Shown piece after piece: positions 32,030-42,970 of a DNA stretch of 64,000 nt; the stretch's first letter is position 1; each line of letters begins with the position of its first letter. The position numbers and the translations under genes were made by a program. The notes under the pieces were generated by a model. It did no database searches. It saw nothing but the letters and a program-made list of their open reading frames with translations, and had not been told where the DNA came from. The stretch lies in the NCBI GenBank assembly GCA_014529385.2, contig CM043944.1, positions 61,635,748 through 61,699,747 of the forward strand, given 5' to 3'. The stretch comes from Adiantum capillus-veneris (taxonomy: Eukaryota > Streptophyta > Polypodiopsida > Polypodiales > Pteridaceae).

Positions 32030-33585
32030 CCGCCCCAGACCGCTTCACTAGCAATACCACTTGTGACTCTACAATGTGACACTTCTCAGGATTAAGCTGT
32101 CCCCCAAATTGATGAAGCCTCCTAAGCCCCTACTCAAATTTTTGGCAATGAAGTCTTTGGCTACTATAGATACAGAAGTCATCCATAAAAACCCTAATTG
32201 ACTTTCCAAAGAAGGGCTGAAAGACGAGTTGTAAACCTTATAAAGGTACTAGGAGCATTTGTGAGCCCAAATGGCATCACTCTATAGGCAAAGCAACCCC
32301 AAAGTGTGATGAAAGTGGTTTTTAACTGATCTTCTTCTGTTATTCTGATTTGAAAATACCCTGAATACCCATCACACACTGTGTAACATTCATAGCCGGC
32401 TACTTCGTTTAAGATTTCATCTTGGAAAGGAAGAGGAAAATGATCCCTCTTTGTTGCAGCATTGAGCGGTTTGTAGTCAACACAGACCCTCCATTTTCCG
32501 TTCTTTTTAGGGGTTACTACAATTGGGGACACCCACTCAGAGTTAGACACAGGGTAAATGAAACCAGCTTTGAGGAGTCGGTTAACCTCTGTCAAAAGTA
32601 CCTCTTGTTGTATTTTTCCTAGGCGCCTTAGCTTTTGAGCCACAGGTTTAGTACCTGGTTTTAATTCTATGCCATGCTCTATAACATCCACACCTCTAAT
32701 TTGTGAGTAATCAGTGATAAAAGATTTGGGATACCTCTTGAGCATATCGATGTAGGACTGCTTCTCCTCTGGGGTAAGATCTTTTGCAAGCATCCTCTCA
32801 AAGTCTTCAAAGTGCTTGTGGTCACCTTTGTCATCCTCTGTTTGCTCCTTTGTTGGGTCAACCTCTATTGATGGAGTTTTTGATGTGTTGAAGATGATTC
32901 CCATTACCTCCAAAGATGATTCTTCTTCGCTATTGGATGTAGTGGTTGAACCTTCCTCGTCGCTTGAGCCAAAACTCTCTTCACTTTCTTCATCAGCCGT
33001 GGTCTCATAGTTGATGTCGAGCTGCTTTCCTTCATGCCAATCGTATACTACATGTTGCCCCTTTTTGAGAATCAATTGTCCTCGTCCCCATTTTTTATCT
33101 GCATTCACAGCAATGAGCCAAGGCCTCCCTAGGATGATGGGATAGCCCTCCCCCTTGGCTGGCATAACATACATGTCCACACGTGCATCTATATTACATA
33201 CAGAAACTTTTACATTCTCGATGATCCCTAGGCACTTCACACTTGCATTGTTGGCCAGCCTAGCTTGACAATTAGAGGATTTAGTGATTTCAAGTCCTAG
33301 TCTATTCATGGCTCTTTCCGTGATCACACACATTTGTGCTCCACCATCAACATACACATTGGATACCTTCCTACCCCTTACATAAGCATCTACAATAGGT
33401 TCCACATCTTGTTGTGGCTTTGAAGTCAATGCCTTTACTGTCACCTTTTCTTTCTTTCTTGGGAGTCTTGTGCTTACAAGTTTGGACCAGTGCTTTCTCA
33501 CCCTGGGTGATAGATGTAGGAGTTGAGGCCAAGAAATATTGGGCTTTTGAGTTTGCAAATCTTCTAAGATGTTGTAGGGTTCCAT
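32030..33585 (-). pseudogene. Gypsy protease-reverse transcriptase (gypsy B, copy 1)
   Basis: 463-codon frame from 33,585 to 32,194, then the same protein in a shifted frame to about 32,030. N-terminal part: retropepsin motif YVDGGAQMCVI and flap-end motif IILGRPWL. After an acidic linker come AGFIYPVSNSEWVSPIVV, WRVCVDYKPLNAATK, VCDGYSGYFQI and YRVMPFGLTNAP. The catalytic MDD (+ strand 32,178-32,187, FMDDFCIYS) and LNPEKCHIVE lie after a frameshift near 32,225. The FMDD box and DGGA protease suggest the non-chromovirus Tat/Athila side of gypsy. RT C-terminus, RNase H and integrase are missing on this strand. Confidence 0.9.
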
Positions 33586-33693
33586 ATTCTTTCCTAATGG
33601 AAAATCGTTGATGCTGATCTCCCTTCGCCTTGACCTCTGCTTCTTGCCTCCTTCCTCCTTCTTTGACTTTTTCTTCCTCTCCTTCCTTGCAGG

Positions 33694-34827
33694 TTATGAC
33701 TCTTCATTCCTTGTGTCTTCATCCTTGTTGTGTGCTCTTGTGCGCTTTTCTGCTGGCATAACATCAAAATGTATAGGGATCACCTCTATCTCCTCTTCCA
33801 GCTTTATGACATTTACTCCTCTCTCTTCCTCCACTAGTGGGACAGGAGGGATGTTTGCCATTGGAGGTGGTTGTGGTCGACGAAGAATTTGCGGGGCTTG
33901 AGCATGCTCTTGCTGCACCATGAGCGGAGGGGGTCTAGGAGGGTATATGTCCCCTGGAAGCCTTCGAGGGTGAGGGCAATTACACATGCCATGACCAACT
34001 TCATTGCAATTCCAGCATCTCAACTCTTGTGCTTGACATCGTTGATTGCGATTCCCTTCTCTTGGTTGTCGTTGTTGGGGTAGGCCCTGCACTAGATTCA
34101 AGGTGAGACTCTCTAGTTGTTGAGTTAATCTTTGCAAGATCTCTTGTTGTGATCCTTCCCCTATTTGTGAAGTTTGGGCAAGAGAGCCCCTAACTTGTGC
34201 TCCCATGCTTGGTGAAGAATCCCTCTCAATGACTTCATTTAGGCCCCTTGTTCTATGTGCTTGAAAATTTAACTTCTTGAATTTGACCATGGCCACCTCA
34301 TGTGCTTCCTCAAATGTTGATGGGAATTTCAACTCTACCTTGGTCTTCAAAATTGGATACAAGCCATCCATGAACCTATATTTCTTTAGAAATTTTGGTG
34401 CACCACCTTGGTTTTGTAAGGTAGCCTCCCATCTATCCCATAGGTTAAGGAAAACGGCCTCATAAGATGGGTAGTCTTCAAGGAATACCTGTTTATGTTG
34501 AAGTAGACACTTCCAAAGACCCTCTAGAGTATCTCCTTGCCCAAATTTGGCAAGAAACATTGCACGTATCCTCTCCCAATTGGTTTTGTTTTGAGGTTGC
34601 AAGGCCTCGTACCATGCCTTAGCCTCCCCTTTGAGAACGAGTGGAAAAGCACGCAGCTTTACCTCTTCTTGATCTCTCCCAGAGATGAGGTGTGCCATCT
34701 CCAAATTATCCAGAAATTCTTGTGCATCCTCACCATTTTTAGAATGAAAGGTAGGAAAAGTGCTTGACATTTTTTTGATACAAGGAGGCTTGTGTACCAC
34801 AAAGTTTTGACTACGATGAGTGATCAC
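33694..34827 (-). CDS. Gypsy gag polyprotein (gypsy B, copy 1)
   Basis: An intact 377-codon frame. Residues about 20-220 match the retrotransposon gag core (FLDNLEMAHLIS, LKGEAKAWYEAL, FLAKFGQGD, NLWDRWEATL). A CCHC zinc knuckle CWNCNEVGHGMCNC follows, then a proline-rich segment and an acidic C-terminus. Gag coats the RNA and forms the cytoplasmic particle. The next frame (protease-RT) starts 108 bases downstream after stop codons. The alternative Met at KKMSSTFPTF, residue 20, fits the usual gag start better than residue 1. Copy 2 differs here by one substitution (Gly to Asp). Confidence 0.88.
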   Translation of the reverse strand: MITHRSQNFVVHKPPCIKKMSSTFPTFHSKNGEDAQEFLDNLEMAHLISGRDQEEVKLRAFPLVLKGEAKAWYEALQPQNKTNWERIRAMFLAKFGQGDTLEGLWKCLLQHKQVFLEDYPSYEAVFLNLWDRWEATLQNQGGAPKFLKKYRFMDGLYPILKTKVELKFPSTFEEAHEVAMVKFKKLNFQAHRTRGLNEVIERDSSPSMGAQVRGSLAQTSQIGEGSQQEILQRLTQQLESLTLNLVQGLPQQRQPREGNRNQRCQAQELRCWNCNEVGHGMCNCPHPRRLPGDIYPPRPPPLMVQQEHAQAPQILRRPQPPPMANIPPVPLVEEERGVNVIKLEEEIEVIPIHFDVMPAEKRTRAHNKDEDTRNEES

Positions 34828-35036
34828 ATCAAAATGAAAATATATACATCAAGTGTTAGTTCATAATTTATCATAGGAAAAATAAAAGGGTTGATTGAGG
34901 CATTAATTTCATTAAGGCGATTGGGTCCAAAAATTCTCCTAATGGTTGCTTGAAATCTAAATTTTGTAGCAATTATGATGTGCACAGATTGACGAGCTAT
35001 GGGTGTAAAAGGAGAAGCAGCTCCAGGTTGGTTCAT
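34824..35036 (-). CDS. Leader ORF 2 upstream of gag, paralogue of leader ORF 1
   Basis: A 70-codon frame ending at the gag start region (stop overlaps 34,824). Its second half, FGPNRLNEINASINPF then INYELTLDVYIFIL, aligns without gaps to the frame at 35,350-35,120. No known domain. It may be an untranslated-leader relic of a duplicated coding segment. Confidence 0.35.
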   Translation of the reverse strand: MNQPGAASPFTPIARQSVHIIIATKFRFQATIRRIFGPNRLNEINASINPFIFPMINYELTLDVYIFILM

Positions 35037-35119
35037 GTGACAATGTGTTCTCCTTTTTCTTTCTCTTGAAGAAAGTTTCCTTTGAGTGGATCGCTATCTA
35101 AGAACCTCTTGTCCCTGCC

Positions 35120-35350
35120 TCAAAACAAAATAAAAACATGGACATCAAATGAATCATCATAATTAATGAATGGAAGAATGATGGGATTTGGAGATGCCAA
35201 GATTTCACCAAGTCTTTCTGCTCCAAACATAAAAACAATGCGTTGTTGGTAAAAAAATTTGCAATCTACACAAATGTTAATTCTGATGCGTTGTGAAAAA
35301 TGAAAAGCATATGGTGCAACTCTATTGTTCATGAGGAGAATAGAAGGCAA
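35120..35350 (-). CDS. Leader ORF 1 upstream of gag, paralogue of leader ORF 2
   Basis: A 76-codon frame with FGAERLGEILASPNPI then INYDDSFDVHVFIL, about half identical to leader ORF 2 in the same register, while the nucleotide sequences are more diverged. Unknown function; length and tandem arrangement suggest an internal duplication of about 314 bases. Confidence 0.35.
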   Translation of the reverse strand: MPSILLMNNRVAPYAFHFSQRIRINICVDCKFFYQQRIVFMFGAERLGEILASPNPIILPFINYDDSFDVHVFILF

Positions 35351-35523
35351 TTAGGAAAGTTCCTCCGTGGGGGCACCACTTTTATGAGAGCGGATTTTTT
35401 GAGATGGGGCTCAACTCAAGGCTCCCACCAGACAACCACTCCGTGAGACCCTACACACGCATATTTCTTAGGGGCACCACCCTCTTTTATGGAGAAAGAC
35501 GGAAACCAAAACAAACCATATAC

Positions 35524-35556
<33 letters not shown>

Positions 35557-37543
35557 TCCTTATGTGCTTCAACACAAAATGCCCTTCAACCATTCAACAC
35601 ACACTCCTTAAGCAATCCCTTTGAACACTGCACAAACTCACATGCAAAGATTGACCTTCACCATATTAGTGCTCATATACTTCTAAGAAAAGCAAGCACA
35701 AAACCTCAAAACTCAAAACACCATAATGCACAAATACTTGACAACTCCTTTCCTTTCCCAAAAGCAGAGACTACTTACACACATAAGGCGGCATGCATAG
35801 AGAGCTCTTCTCCATCTATGCAGCCCCAAGACTTACTTACTCACAACATCAGGAGAGAAGCCAAGCAAATAGACACCATGGTGCACAAAAAACTTTCTCA
35901 ACAAACAAGAAACCCAATGAGCACAAAATATGAGAAGCTGCCAAGATATGCTTACCAATTTTACATGCGTTTAGAGCAAAAGTGTGACGATGACACCCCA
36001 ATTGCAACAATTTGTTGATCAAACCATGAGATAGATCATTGAACTTGATATCCTCACTCTCATATAGAATCTACAATCCTTATTTAGGGATGAGTATGAT
36101 AAGAGAAATGTTTGCAAGAGAATGGTAGCAATAGCATATTGATGCTCTCTCTATGGTGCTGCTTATGATAGCGAGCTTAGGAAATGGATAGGGAGACAAG
36201 AGGAGAGAGATATTAGGGCTTCCCTAACCTTAGAGGAGCTTATTTGCAGCAATGGAGTAGGTGTGTGTATTTTTGTGCTTGCCAAAGGGCCTTTTTATAG
36301 CTGTACAAGACCTTGGGTTAGGTTAAACTTGACTAGGGTAGGTAATTAACCATAGTTAGGTTCCCTTTTGACCATTCCTTCAATTATGCAAATAAGGGAC
36401 TTATTTTTTCATTAAAAATAGCCTTTTAAGTCGTGGAGGCTCCATAAGGGTTGATAATGTATGTGGGCCCCACCATGATGTCCCTCTAGTGGCTCCTACA
36501 GAGTGTCCCCATCCTATTTGTTGTGTCTCTAGAAGCATCTTGAGCCGACCCCTGCACATGCAAGTGGTTTTTAACTCCCCATTGGTATTTTAGAATGTTT
36601 GAGAAGTCAAGAAAACTTTTCACCTTTGTGGTTTACCTGATTGTAACTTTGACCTGCAGTAACAGTGTCCGCAGCACCTTGTTTTCACCATAACTTTCAG
36701 CCTGTAACTCAGAATTGGGTGCTATAAAAGGAAAAGTTGAACTTCTCAAAGTGTTTAATCTGATTTTAGAGTGTTCCTCAAGTATACCCACGAGCTAAGG
36801 CGTTCAAGATGCATCCAAAACACCTTTTGAACCAAGTCTCCTTGTAGGGGGCCCTTTAGCATGCATCCAAGGTGTAGCATGCTTTTTCAAAAGAGAATCC
36901 ACCTTAAAAAAATGAGGTAGGCTCCAATAAAGTTTGATTTATTGGGGATATACATTATATTTAAGATTTGTTGACCAACACAAGTAAATGATCCAAGAGT
37001 TGGGTCACATAGTGGTGGGGAAGGGAAGGCCTACAAGGTTAACCCTACCCTTGAGAGAAGATGGGTAAGATAAGTGCCCATAAATTATTTATTTACAAAT
37101 TATGGGATGTAGATAGCTATTTAAATTAGTAAAGGTAATTAGTTAAAAGAATATGCAGTAAAAAACTAGGAGAGTAGAATTAAGTTTACTATTTACATTT
37201 AGCATGAAGAGAGAAATATGATGTAAATGCATAAAGATCTAAGAAGGGTAAGGTGTTTGTATGGAAAAAGGCTATTACGGAAAGAGAGAATGAACACTAG
37301 GTTAAAAGTTTGATAAAAAATATATACATTTGAGTAGAAATGTAGTTCAAATGCAAGGTTACCCTTTAACGCTACTCAACGGTATTCGACCTCGTCGCCC
37401 CCCCTTTGCAAGAGATAGGCTTCACAACTTCGACCTCGTCGTCCTCCCTTAGCAAGATAAAGTGTCCACGGCATGCAATCATGCAAAGGCCTTGTGTGGC
37501 TAAAATAACACCACACCCTCCTTTTCCCCAAAAAGGCAACTTC
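35351..37543 (-). promoter_or_regulatory. Probable 5' LTR/leader of gypsy B, with TATA box
   Basis: No gene is supported in 2.2 kb; the 204-codon + frame at 35,404-36,018 has low-complexity His/Thr content from the CA repeat. A minus-strand TATA box, CTATAAAAAGG (36,290-36,300), upstream of the gag region is in place to drive it. Exact LTR ends and the PBS were not identified. The (CA)n at 35,526-35,553 is much longer in copy 2 (51,485-51,532). Confidence 0.5.
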
Positions 37544-37556
37544 GCTCTGGATACCA
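37544..37556 (-). promoter_or_regulatory. Primer-binding site next to short LTR
   Basis: The minus strand reads TGGTATCCAGAGC, the initiator tRNA-Met complement with one extra C, one base after the end of the 133-bp LTR. This shows the LTR is a 5' LTR of a minus-strand element. Confidence 0.75.
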
Positions 37557-37557
37557 G

Positions 37558-37690
37558 TGAAGACTAGGGGAACTAGTGCCTTAGAGTCCACCTCCCAACC
37601 TCCCACTATATAGCGAGCTCCTAGCCCTTTGCCCTAGTTGGACTCCCTTTCCACACTGCCTAGTCCGGCCGTGCCCTTGTCCTGCTGACA
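37558..37690 (-). repeat. Lone short chromovirus-type 5' LTR, copy 1
   Basis: 133 bp, TGTCAG...CTTCA on the minus strand with TATA box GCTATATAG, about 90% identical to the chromovirus 3' LTR at 17,088-17,217. It is followed by a PBS and about 170 bases of leader, after which unrelated DNA follows. The rest of that chromovirus copy is absent. Confidence 0.8.
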
Positions 37691-38402
37691 ACCATAACTT
37701 ACACTCCGTAGCTATGATTGAGGAGCCATGTGGACCAGCTTGTAGACCACATTGATGGCCAGCTTTGGCACTTCCACTCTTGTATTTTTCACACTTTGAC
37801 CAGCCACACTTGATAGACACCTTAGCAAGGCATATTGGCCCAAAAAACCACATCAAGCATGCATATCCACTACCCTTGACCTTTAGAACTACCTGACTAA
37901 TTTATCATGCCCCTATGAGCACACATAACCCTAGCTTGCATTCTTTAAAGCATCGACCAACATCAGCTACACCAGCGTGGCAGTGGTCCAAGAACAGGAT
38001 TTCCTAAAACCGCAAACAAAGGATGTGTACAACACCCTTATGATCTCGAAGGATTGGTTCTCCCCTTTGAATAAGCAATGGGGAAATCAATGGTAGGAAT
38101 CAAGATGGGTGTCTGTCACTAAGAACATTTTCCACTTATGATGAAGATTTTTCTTTGGAAGGTGCTTTGAGGGCCTTACCTACATGTGTGAAGGTAGAAG
38201 CTATATATTGGTCATGATAGATGCTCTCAATGCAGAACGGATAGGGTGGACATCCCGTACCTTTTCAAGGAGTGCTCGACAATAAGTGGATTGGCGTGGA
38301 AGATCTGCAGATGGGTGCAAAAGACCTGGAAGATTGCATCCTTTAAGAATGACCTCTTCTTGGGTGGGTGGTTTTTAAGAGCCAAGTACTACTTATCAAT
38401 AC
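37691..38402. other. Unassigned DNA left of copia B
   Basis: No domain is seen in any frame. Before copia B inserted at ATAGA, this DNA was continuous with 44,084 onward. Confidence 0.4.
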
Positions 38403-38407
38403 ATAGA

Positions 38408-38641
38408 TGTAGAGTGCGTAGGTGATGGAGAAGGTAGGAAAGAAGACTACGCACACACACCAACACACATCGAGACACACACACACAATCGTTACCCTGC
38501 AGAGCAGCAGCCATTCAACGTGCTGCTCACACTCATCTTCTCTTTGAACTATTATCCAAAGTATATTTACAACATGGTATAGTCAGTGTCGGGCCGCCCA
38601 TAGCACAACGGACATATTCTTTAACATCATATTCTTTAACA
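38408..38641 (-). repeat. Copia B 3' LTR
   Basis: 234 bp, ending with a doubled TTCTTTAACA. Contains a CA-rich stretch that is duplicated almost exactly in the 5' LTR. Confidence 0.95.
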
Positions 38642-38655
38642 CTCCCCCTCAAGCT
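38642..38655 (-). promoter_or_regulatory. Copia B polypurine tract
   Basis: The minus strand reads CTTGAGGGGGAG directly before the 3' LTR, the typical copia plus-strand primer. Confidence 0.93.
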
Positions 38656-38701
38656 CAGAATGAGCTTGCATATGATGGATTCCCAATGCTTCACGAAAGT
38701 A

Positions 38702-39457
38702 TCAAAAATTCTCCTTTCCAAGAGCTTCTGTAAATATACCCGCAACTTGATCATTTGTCTTCACATACACCAAATCAATCTCACCTGCCAAAACTTTTTC
38801 TCTAATGAGGTGATAATGTACTTCAATGTGTTTGGTGCGAGCATGGTAAACTGGATTCTTTGTCAACATGATGCTGCTAATATTATCACAATATATAATG
38901 ACACTGTCAAGATTGTCAAAACCAAAGTCTACCATAAGTACTCTCAACCATGACTCTTTACATGCTGCCAAAGCTACTCCACGATATTCAGCTTCTGTAC
39001 TTGATAATGCTACAGTTAATTGCTTCTTGCTACTCCAACTTATCATACCATTGCCAATGAAAAATGGATAACCACTTGTAGATCTTCTATCCATAAAATC
39101 TCCTGCCCAATCTGCATCTGTGTAACCATAAAGACAAAGCTTCCCATTCTTTTCATAAAACATTTCATAACTGACAGTGGATTTCACATATCTCATAATC
39201 CGTCTCACTGCATCAAGATGACTTTTACATGGATTTTGCATGAATTGACTCAGAACACCCACTTCATAACTCAAATCTAGCCTTATTATTGTCAAGTAAA
39301 TAAGACTTCCAACCATCTTGCGATACATAGTGACATCCTCAATGTAATGTCCATCATCAAACAACTTCACATTTTGATCAAGAGGTGTATCAACCGGTTT
39401 GCACGCTGTCATTCCATACTTCTCAAGCATATCCAACGCGTATTGTCTTTGTATCAT
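38702..39457 (-). pseudogene. Copia B RNase H
   Basis: An intact 251-codon frame covering the RT connection and RNase [49 protein letters not shown] and [11 protein letters not shown]. The acidic catalytic residues are all present (D of DADW, E of STEAEY, D of CDN). It degrades the RNA strand of the hybrid. It is separated from RT by a stop at about 39,460. Confidence 0.93.
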
Positions 39458-39463
39458 CCAAAT

Positions 39464-39960
39464 TCATGATAAAGTGTCGACAATTTCAATTCCCAAAAAA
39501 TATCTCAACTCACCAAGGTCCTTCATGTTGAATTCTCTCAACAAACTCTTCTTGACATGCAAAATTTGTTCATCAAGACTTCTAGTGAGAATCAAGTCAT
39601 CAACATAGATAACAATAACGACGATCTCTCCATCAACATGCTTCAAAAACAATGAGTGATCAGTAGTAGACTGCTTAAATCCAATCTTCTTCAAGAATCT
39701 AATTATCTTTTCACACCAAGCTCTAGATGCTTGCTTCAAACCATACAATTCTTTCTTCAGCTGACACACATAATATGGAAAATCTGGATGTTGATAACCC
39801 TCTGGCTGTATCATATAAACTTCTTCTTCCAAGTCACCATTCAAGAATGCATTATCGACATCCATTTGCCGTAACTTCCAACCGAACATACTTGCCATTG
39901 CTATCACCAATCTGATTGTTGTCATCTTTGCAACTGGACTAAATGTCTCATCATAATCAA
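39464..39960 (-). pseudogene. Copia B reverse transcriptase core
   Basis: A 153-codon frame: [48 protein letters not shown] and the catalytic IYVDDLILT. The N-terminal RT lies in the previous frame and is joined by a frameshift near 39,960. Active-site aspartates are intact. Confidence 0.93.
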
Positions 39961-40887
39961 GACCTTTGTTTGTGCATAACCTTTAGCAACAAGCCTCGCT
40001 TTGTATCTTTCCACACTACCATCTGACTTGCACTTGACTTTGTATACCCATTTTGAACCAATTGCTTTCTTTCCACTTGGCAAGCAAACCAAATCCCAAG
40101 TGTCATTCTTCACAAGAGCATCCATCTCATCATTCATAGCTGACTCCCATTCTGATTTTCCAATTGCCTCTTGAAAACATGTAGACTCTTTATGTTGCAC
40201 ACGTGAAACCCTGTCTGCATAATGTGTACGAATGTAACCGTTGTATGTCAATCTATCAACTCTTGCATATGGGGGTACATATTTCTCATCATGCTTACTG
40301 CCAAGTGTCCTCAAATGTGGTAAACCATGCTCTTCATCGAGGCTTTCATCTCCAGAACTCTCCTCAACCACTTTCTTCTTGCATTTCTCGTCTTGCTTCT
40401 TATCTTGCAAACGACTGCTCCATGGGTTGACACTTCCTGTACTCTTCTCTGCCATATGTGGTCCTAAGATACTTCTTGTTGATGGTCCTGGCTTATCAAC
40501 AACATGACGCATATTCTCTTGTTCTTCATACTCATCTTCTATCATCACTGGCTTTGGTTTATACCATGGTTCATGCTCATAAAATCTGACATCTCTACTG
40601 ACATAAACTTGTCTTGTTGTAGGATCATAACACTTGTAACCTTTCTTTTCAATTGGGTAGCCCAAGAATATACACTTCACTGCCTTTGGCTCCATCTTCT
40701 TTCTTGCTTCATTTGGCACATGAACATAGCAAACACATCCAAAAACTTTCATGTAGGAAACTGTTGGCTTGATCCCATAGAGTCTCTCATAAGGTGAAAT
40801 TTCATGAATGGCAGTTGTTGGTGCTCGATTCATAATGTGTACTGCTATATGAACTACTTCATCCCAATATGTTAATGGCATATTCAT
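39922..40887 (-). pseudogene. Copia B integrase C-terminal part and RT N-terminus
   Basis: A 321-codon frame: integrase tail with YERLYGIKPTVSYMKVFGC and KCIFLGYPIEKKGYKCYDP, an acidic linker, then RT start EWESAMNDEMDALVKNDTW, SKWVYKVK and [14 protein letters not shown]. It leaves frame at about 39,960, just before the expected DYDETFSPV. Confidence 0.92.
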
Positions 40888-41189
40888 CTATTCATCATGG
40901 CTCTTGCAATCTCTGCTATGACTCTATTCTTTCTCTCAGCAACTCCATTTTTTTGTGGTGTGTATCTACAAGTAATCTATCTTTTTATGCCTTGTTCACA
41001 TAAGTAATCATCAAAATTGTGTAACATGTACTCTCCCCCTCCATCTGTACGTAGACATTTAATTTGAAAACCATTTTCTTTTTCAACCATAACTTTGAAC
41101 TCTAAGAATACCTCAAATGCCTCTGACTTTGCCTTTAGAAAGTAAACCCATGTCATTCTGCTGTAATCATCTGTGAATGTGATAAAATA
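40888..41189 (-). pseudogene. Copia B integrase catalytic core
   Basis: Two stops leave no long frame, but the minus strand reads FTDDYSRMTWVYF, CLRTDGGGEYM and KNGVAERKNR, the D, D(35)E acidic triad of copia integrase with all three residues present. Confidence 0.85.
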
Positions 41190-41687
41190 TCAACAACCAT
41201 TTGGCTTAGCATGATCACAAGGTCCCCAAATATCTGAATGAACAATTTCCAAAGAACTTTGGCTAATTATCCCCCTCTTTGGAAATGGTAAACGAAATTG
41301 CTTTCCAAATTGGCAAGCTTCACAAACATGATCAAAATTCAATCTGCCAAATTTTGGTAATCCACGTACAATTTGATTTGATTGCATATGCTTTACTCTT
41401 CTAAAATTGACATGACCAATCCTCTTATGCCATAACTCTACCCAATCATCTTGAGTGGCTGATTTATTTGCATACATACCGCTGTGTAAACATGGATCTC
41501 CAGCTTTCAATGAGAACAAGCGACCTTTCTTTCTTCCACGTGCCAATATCTTGCCTGGTCTGCCTTTTTGAAACTCCTTTATGAAACAGCCATAACGATT
41601 AAAACGGACTTGCAACCCTTGATCTGTCATTTGTACAAGTGATGCTAAATTCTTTGTGATTGAAGGCACATATAGAACATCTCCCAA
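41190..41687 (-). pseudogene. Copia B GAG-pre-integrase and integrase zinc finger
   Basis: 165 codons: GDVLYVPSITKNL, LWHKRIGHVNFRRV, CEACQFGKQFRLPFP and IVHSDIWGP. The H-H-C-C zinc-binding set (H of LWH and GHV, C of CEAC) is complete. Ends at a stop just before the catalytic core. Confidence 0.92.
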
Positions 41688-41710
41688 TGTGTTGTATGTC
41701 CCATCTTTTT

Positions 41711-41905
41711 CTAGAAATGGAACTGAACCACATGTGTAATCGGATGCATAGTATCATCACCTGTAGTGACAAACTCATCCTCTTCTAACTTCTCTTTTCT
41801 GTCAAACCATTCACCATGATATGTCATATGATTTGTGGCACCACTATCTAAATACCAATCATCTGTATGATGTGGCTCCACCATGCTCCCAACAACATGC
41901 TCCAT
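41711..41905 (-). pseudogene. Copia B protease
   Basis: WYLDSGATNHMTYH is the copia retropepsin active site with D, S and G intact. The frame ends after 64 codons with a frameshift to the next frame (VPFLEKDGTYNTLGDV region). Confidence 0.92.
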
Positions 41906-42970
41906 AGGAAATAAATGTCCACTCGATCTATTGTCATATATATTTTGATCATGAGGATTGTATCCAACAAAGTTTCCTCCATGTCTGCCATAACCTCGGC
42001 CTCTTCCACCACGATCACGATTTTGATTTAGCCTCGTGTAACATTCTCTTTCAAAGTGATCATAAATTCCACATCTGTTACAATATCCATCTCTTTGAGG
42101 ATGTACAAATTGTCCACCTCCACGTCCACAAGGTCGGGCTCTCCCCCTACCTCTTTCGTTGTAATCATTATAACTTTGACTTTGTTGGTTTTGCCATTGA
42201 CCTCTTCCAACATTGTTTCCACGACCATAGTTTTCTCTTCCACCTCTATTGTTTCCATGACCTCTAGATTAAAAAAACTAATCTTTGGAATTTTTATTTG
42301 ATGTAGAAGGACCTGACTTGCCTAACTTCACCTCTTCTTGCAAACAAAGGTTTACTAACTCTTCAAAATCAAGCATGTGTCCTCGAGCATATATAGATGT
42401 ATCCAATGACTTGTATTCCGGTCCCAAACCATTCAATGTCACTGAAACTAAGTCATCATCTGGAACTTCAACATTAATGCTCGCAAGATCTTCCTATATT
42501 TGCTTTATCTCTGTCACATAATCTAATATGGATCTATTTCCTCGCCATACACAATGTAACCTTTGCTTCAAGTGAACTTTTCGTGGTTCTGTATTGGAGT
42601 TGTTCATTCTTGCTAGTATCTCCCATGCTTCCTTTGGAGATTGAGCCTTCTTCACATGTGGTATAAAGAAGTCACTAATGCATAGTGAAAGCCAATGCAT
42701 CACTTTTCTTGAATTCTCGATCCACTTCTTGTAAGCTTCTACTCCTCCTTGCCATGTTTTATGTGCTTCAACATTCTCTCTATTTGGTTCCAAACCAACC
42801 TCGGGACACTCTTGTTCACCTGTAATGTAGTCCCATAAACCTTTGCCCATGATAAAGTTCTCCATCCTGTAAGACCATATGCTATAGTTCTCTCTGGTCA
42901 GCTTCTCTCCAACAATATGTGTGACTTGAGTTGAACTTTCTGCCATCTTTAGTCTCTCAATTTCTTCCAA
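41906..42970 (-). pseudogene. Copia B gag with CCHC knuckle
   Basis: The 158-codon frame 42,970-42,494 has the copia gag core LTRENYSIWSYRMENFIMGK and WEILARMN. After a stop (about 42,492) it continues to a Gly/Arg-rich basic region with the knuckle CNRCGIYDHFEREC near 42,085-42,045. The long 42,258-42,028 frame is the shifted shadow of that segment. Confidence 0.9.

Noticed and set aside
33608-34767. + strand frames antisense to gypsy gag and RT
   Set aside because: Shadow frames of well-supported minus-strand genes, with no domain of their own.
35404-36018. 204-codon + strand frame
   Set aside because: It lies antisense to the gypsy leader, is built on the (CA)n run, and is broken by a one-base change in copy 2.
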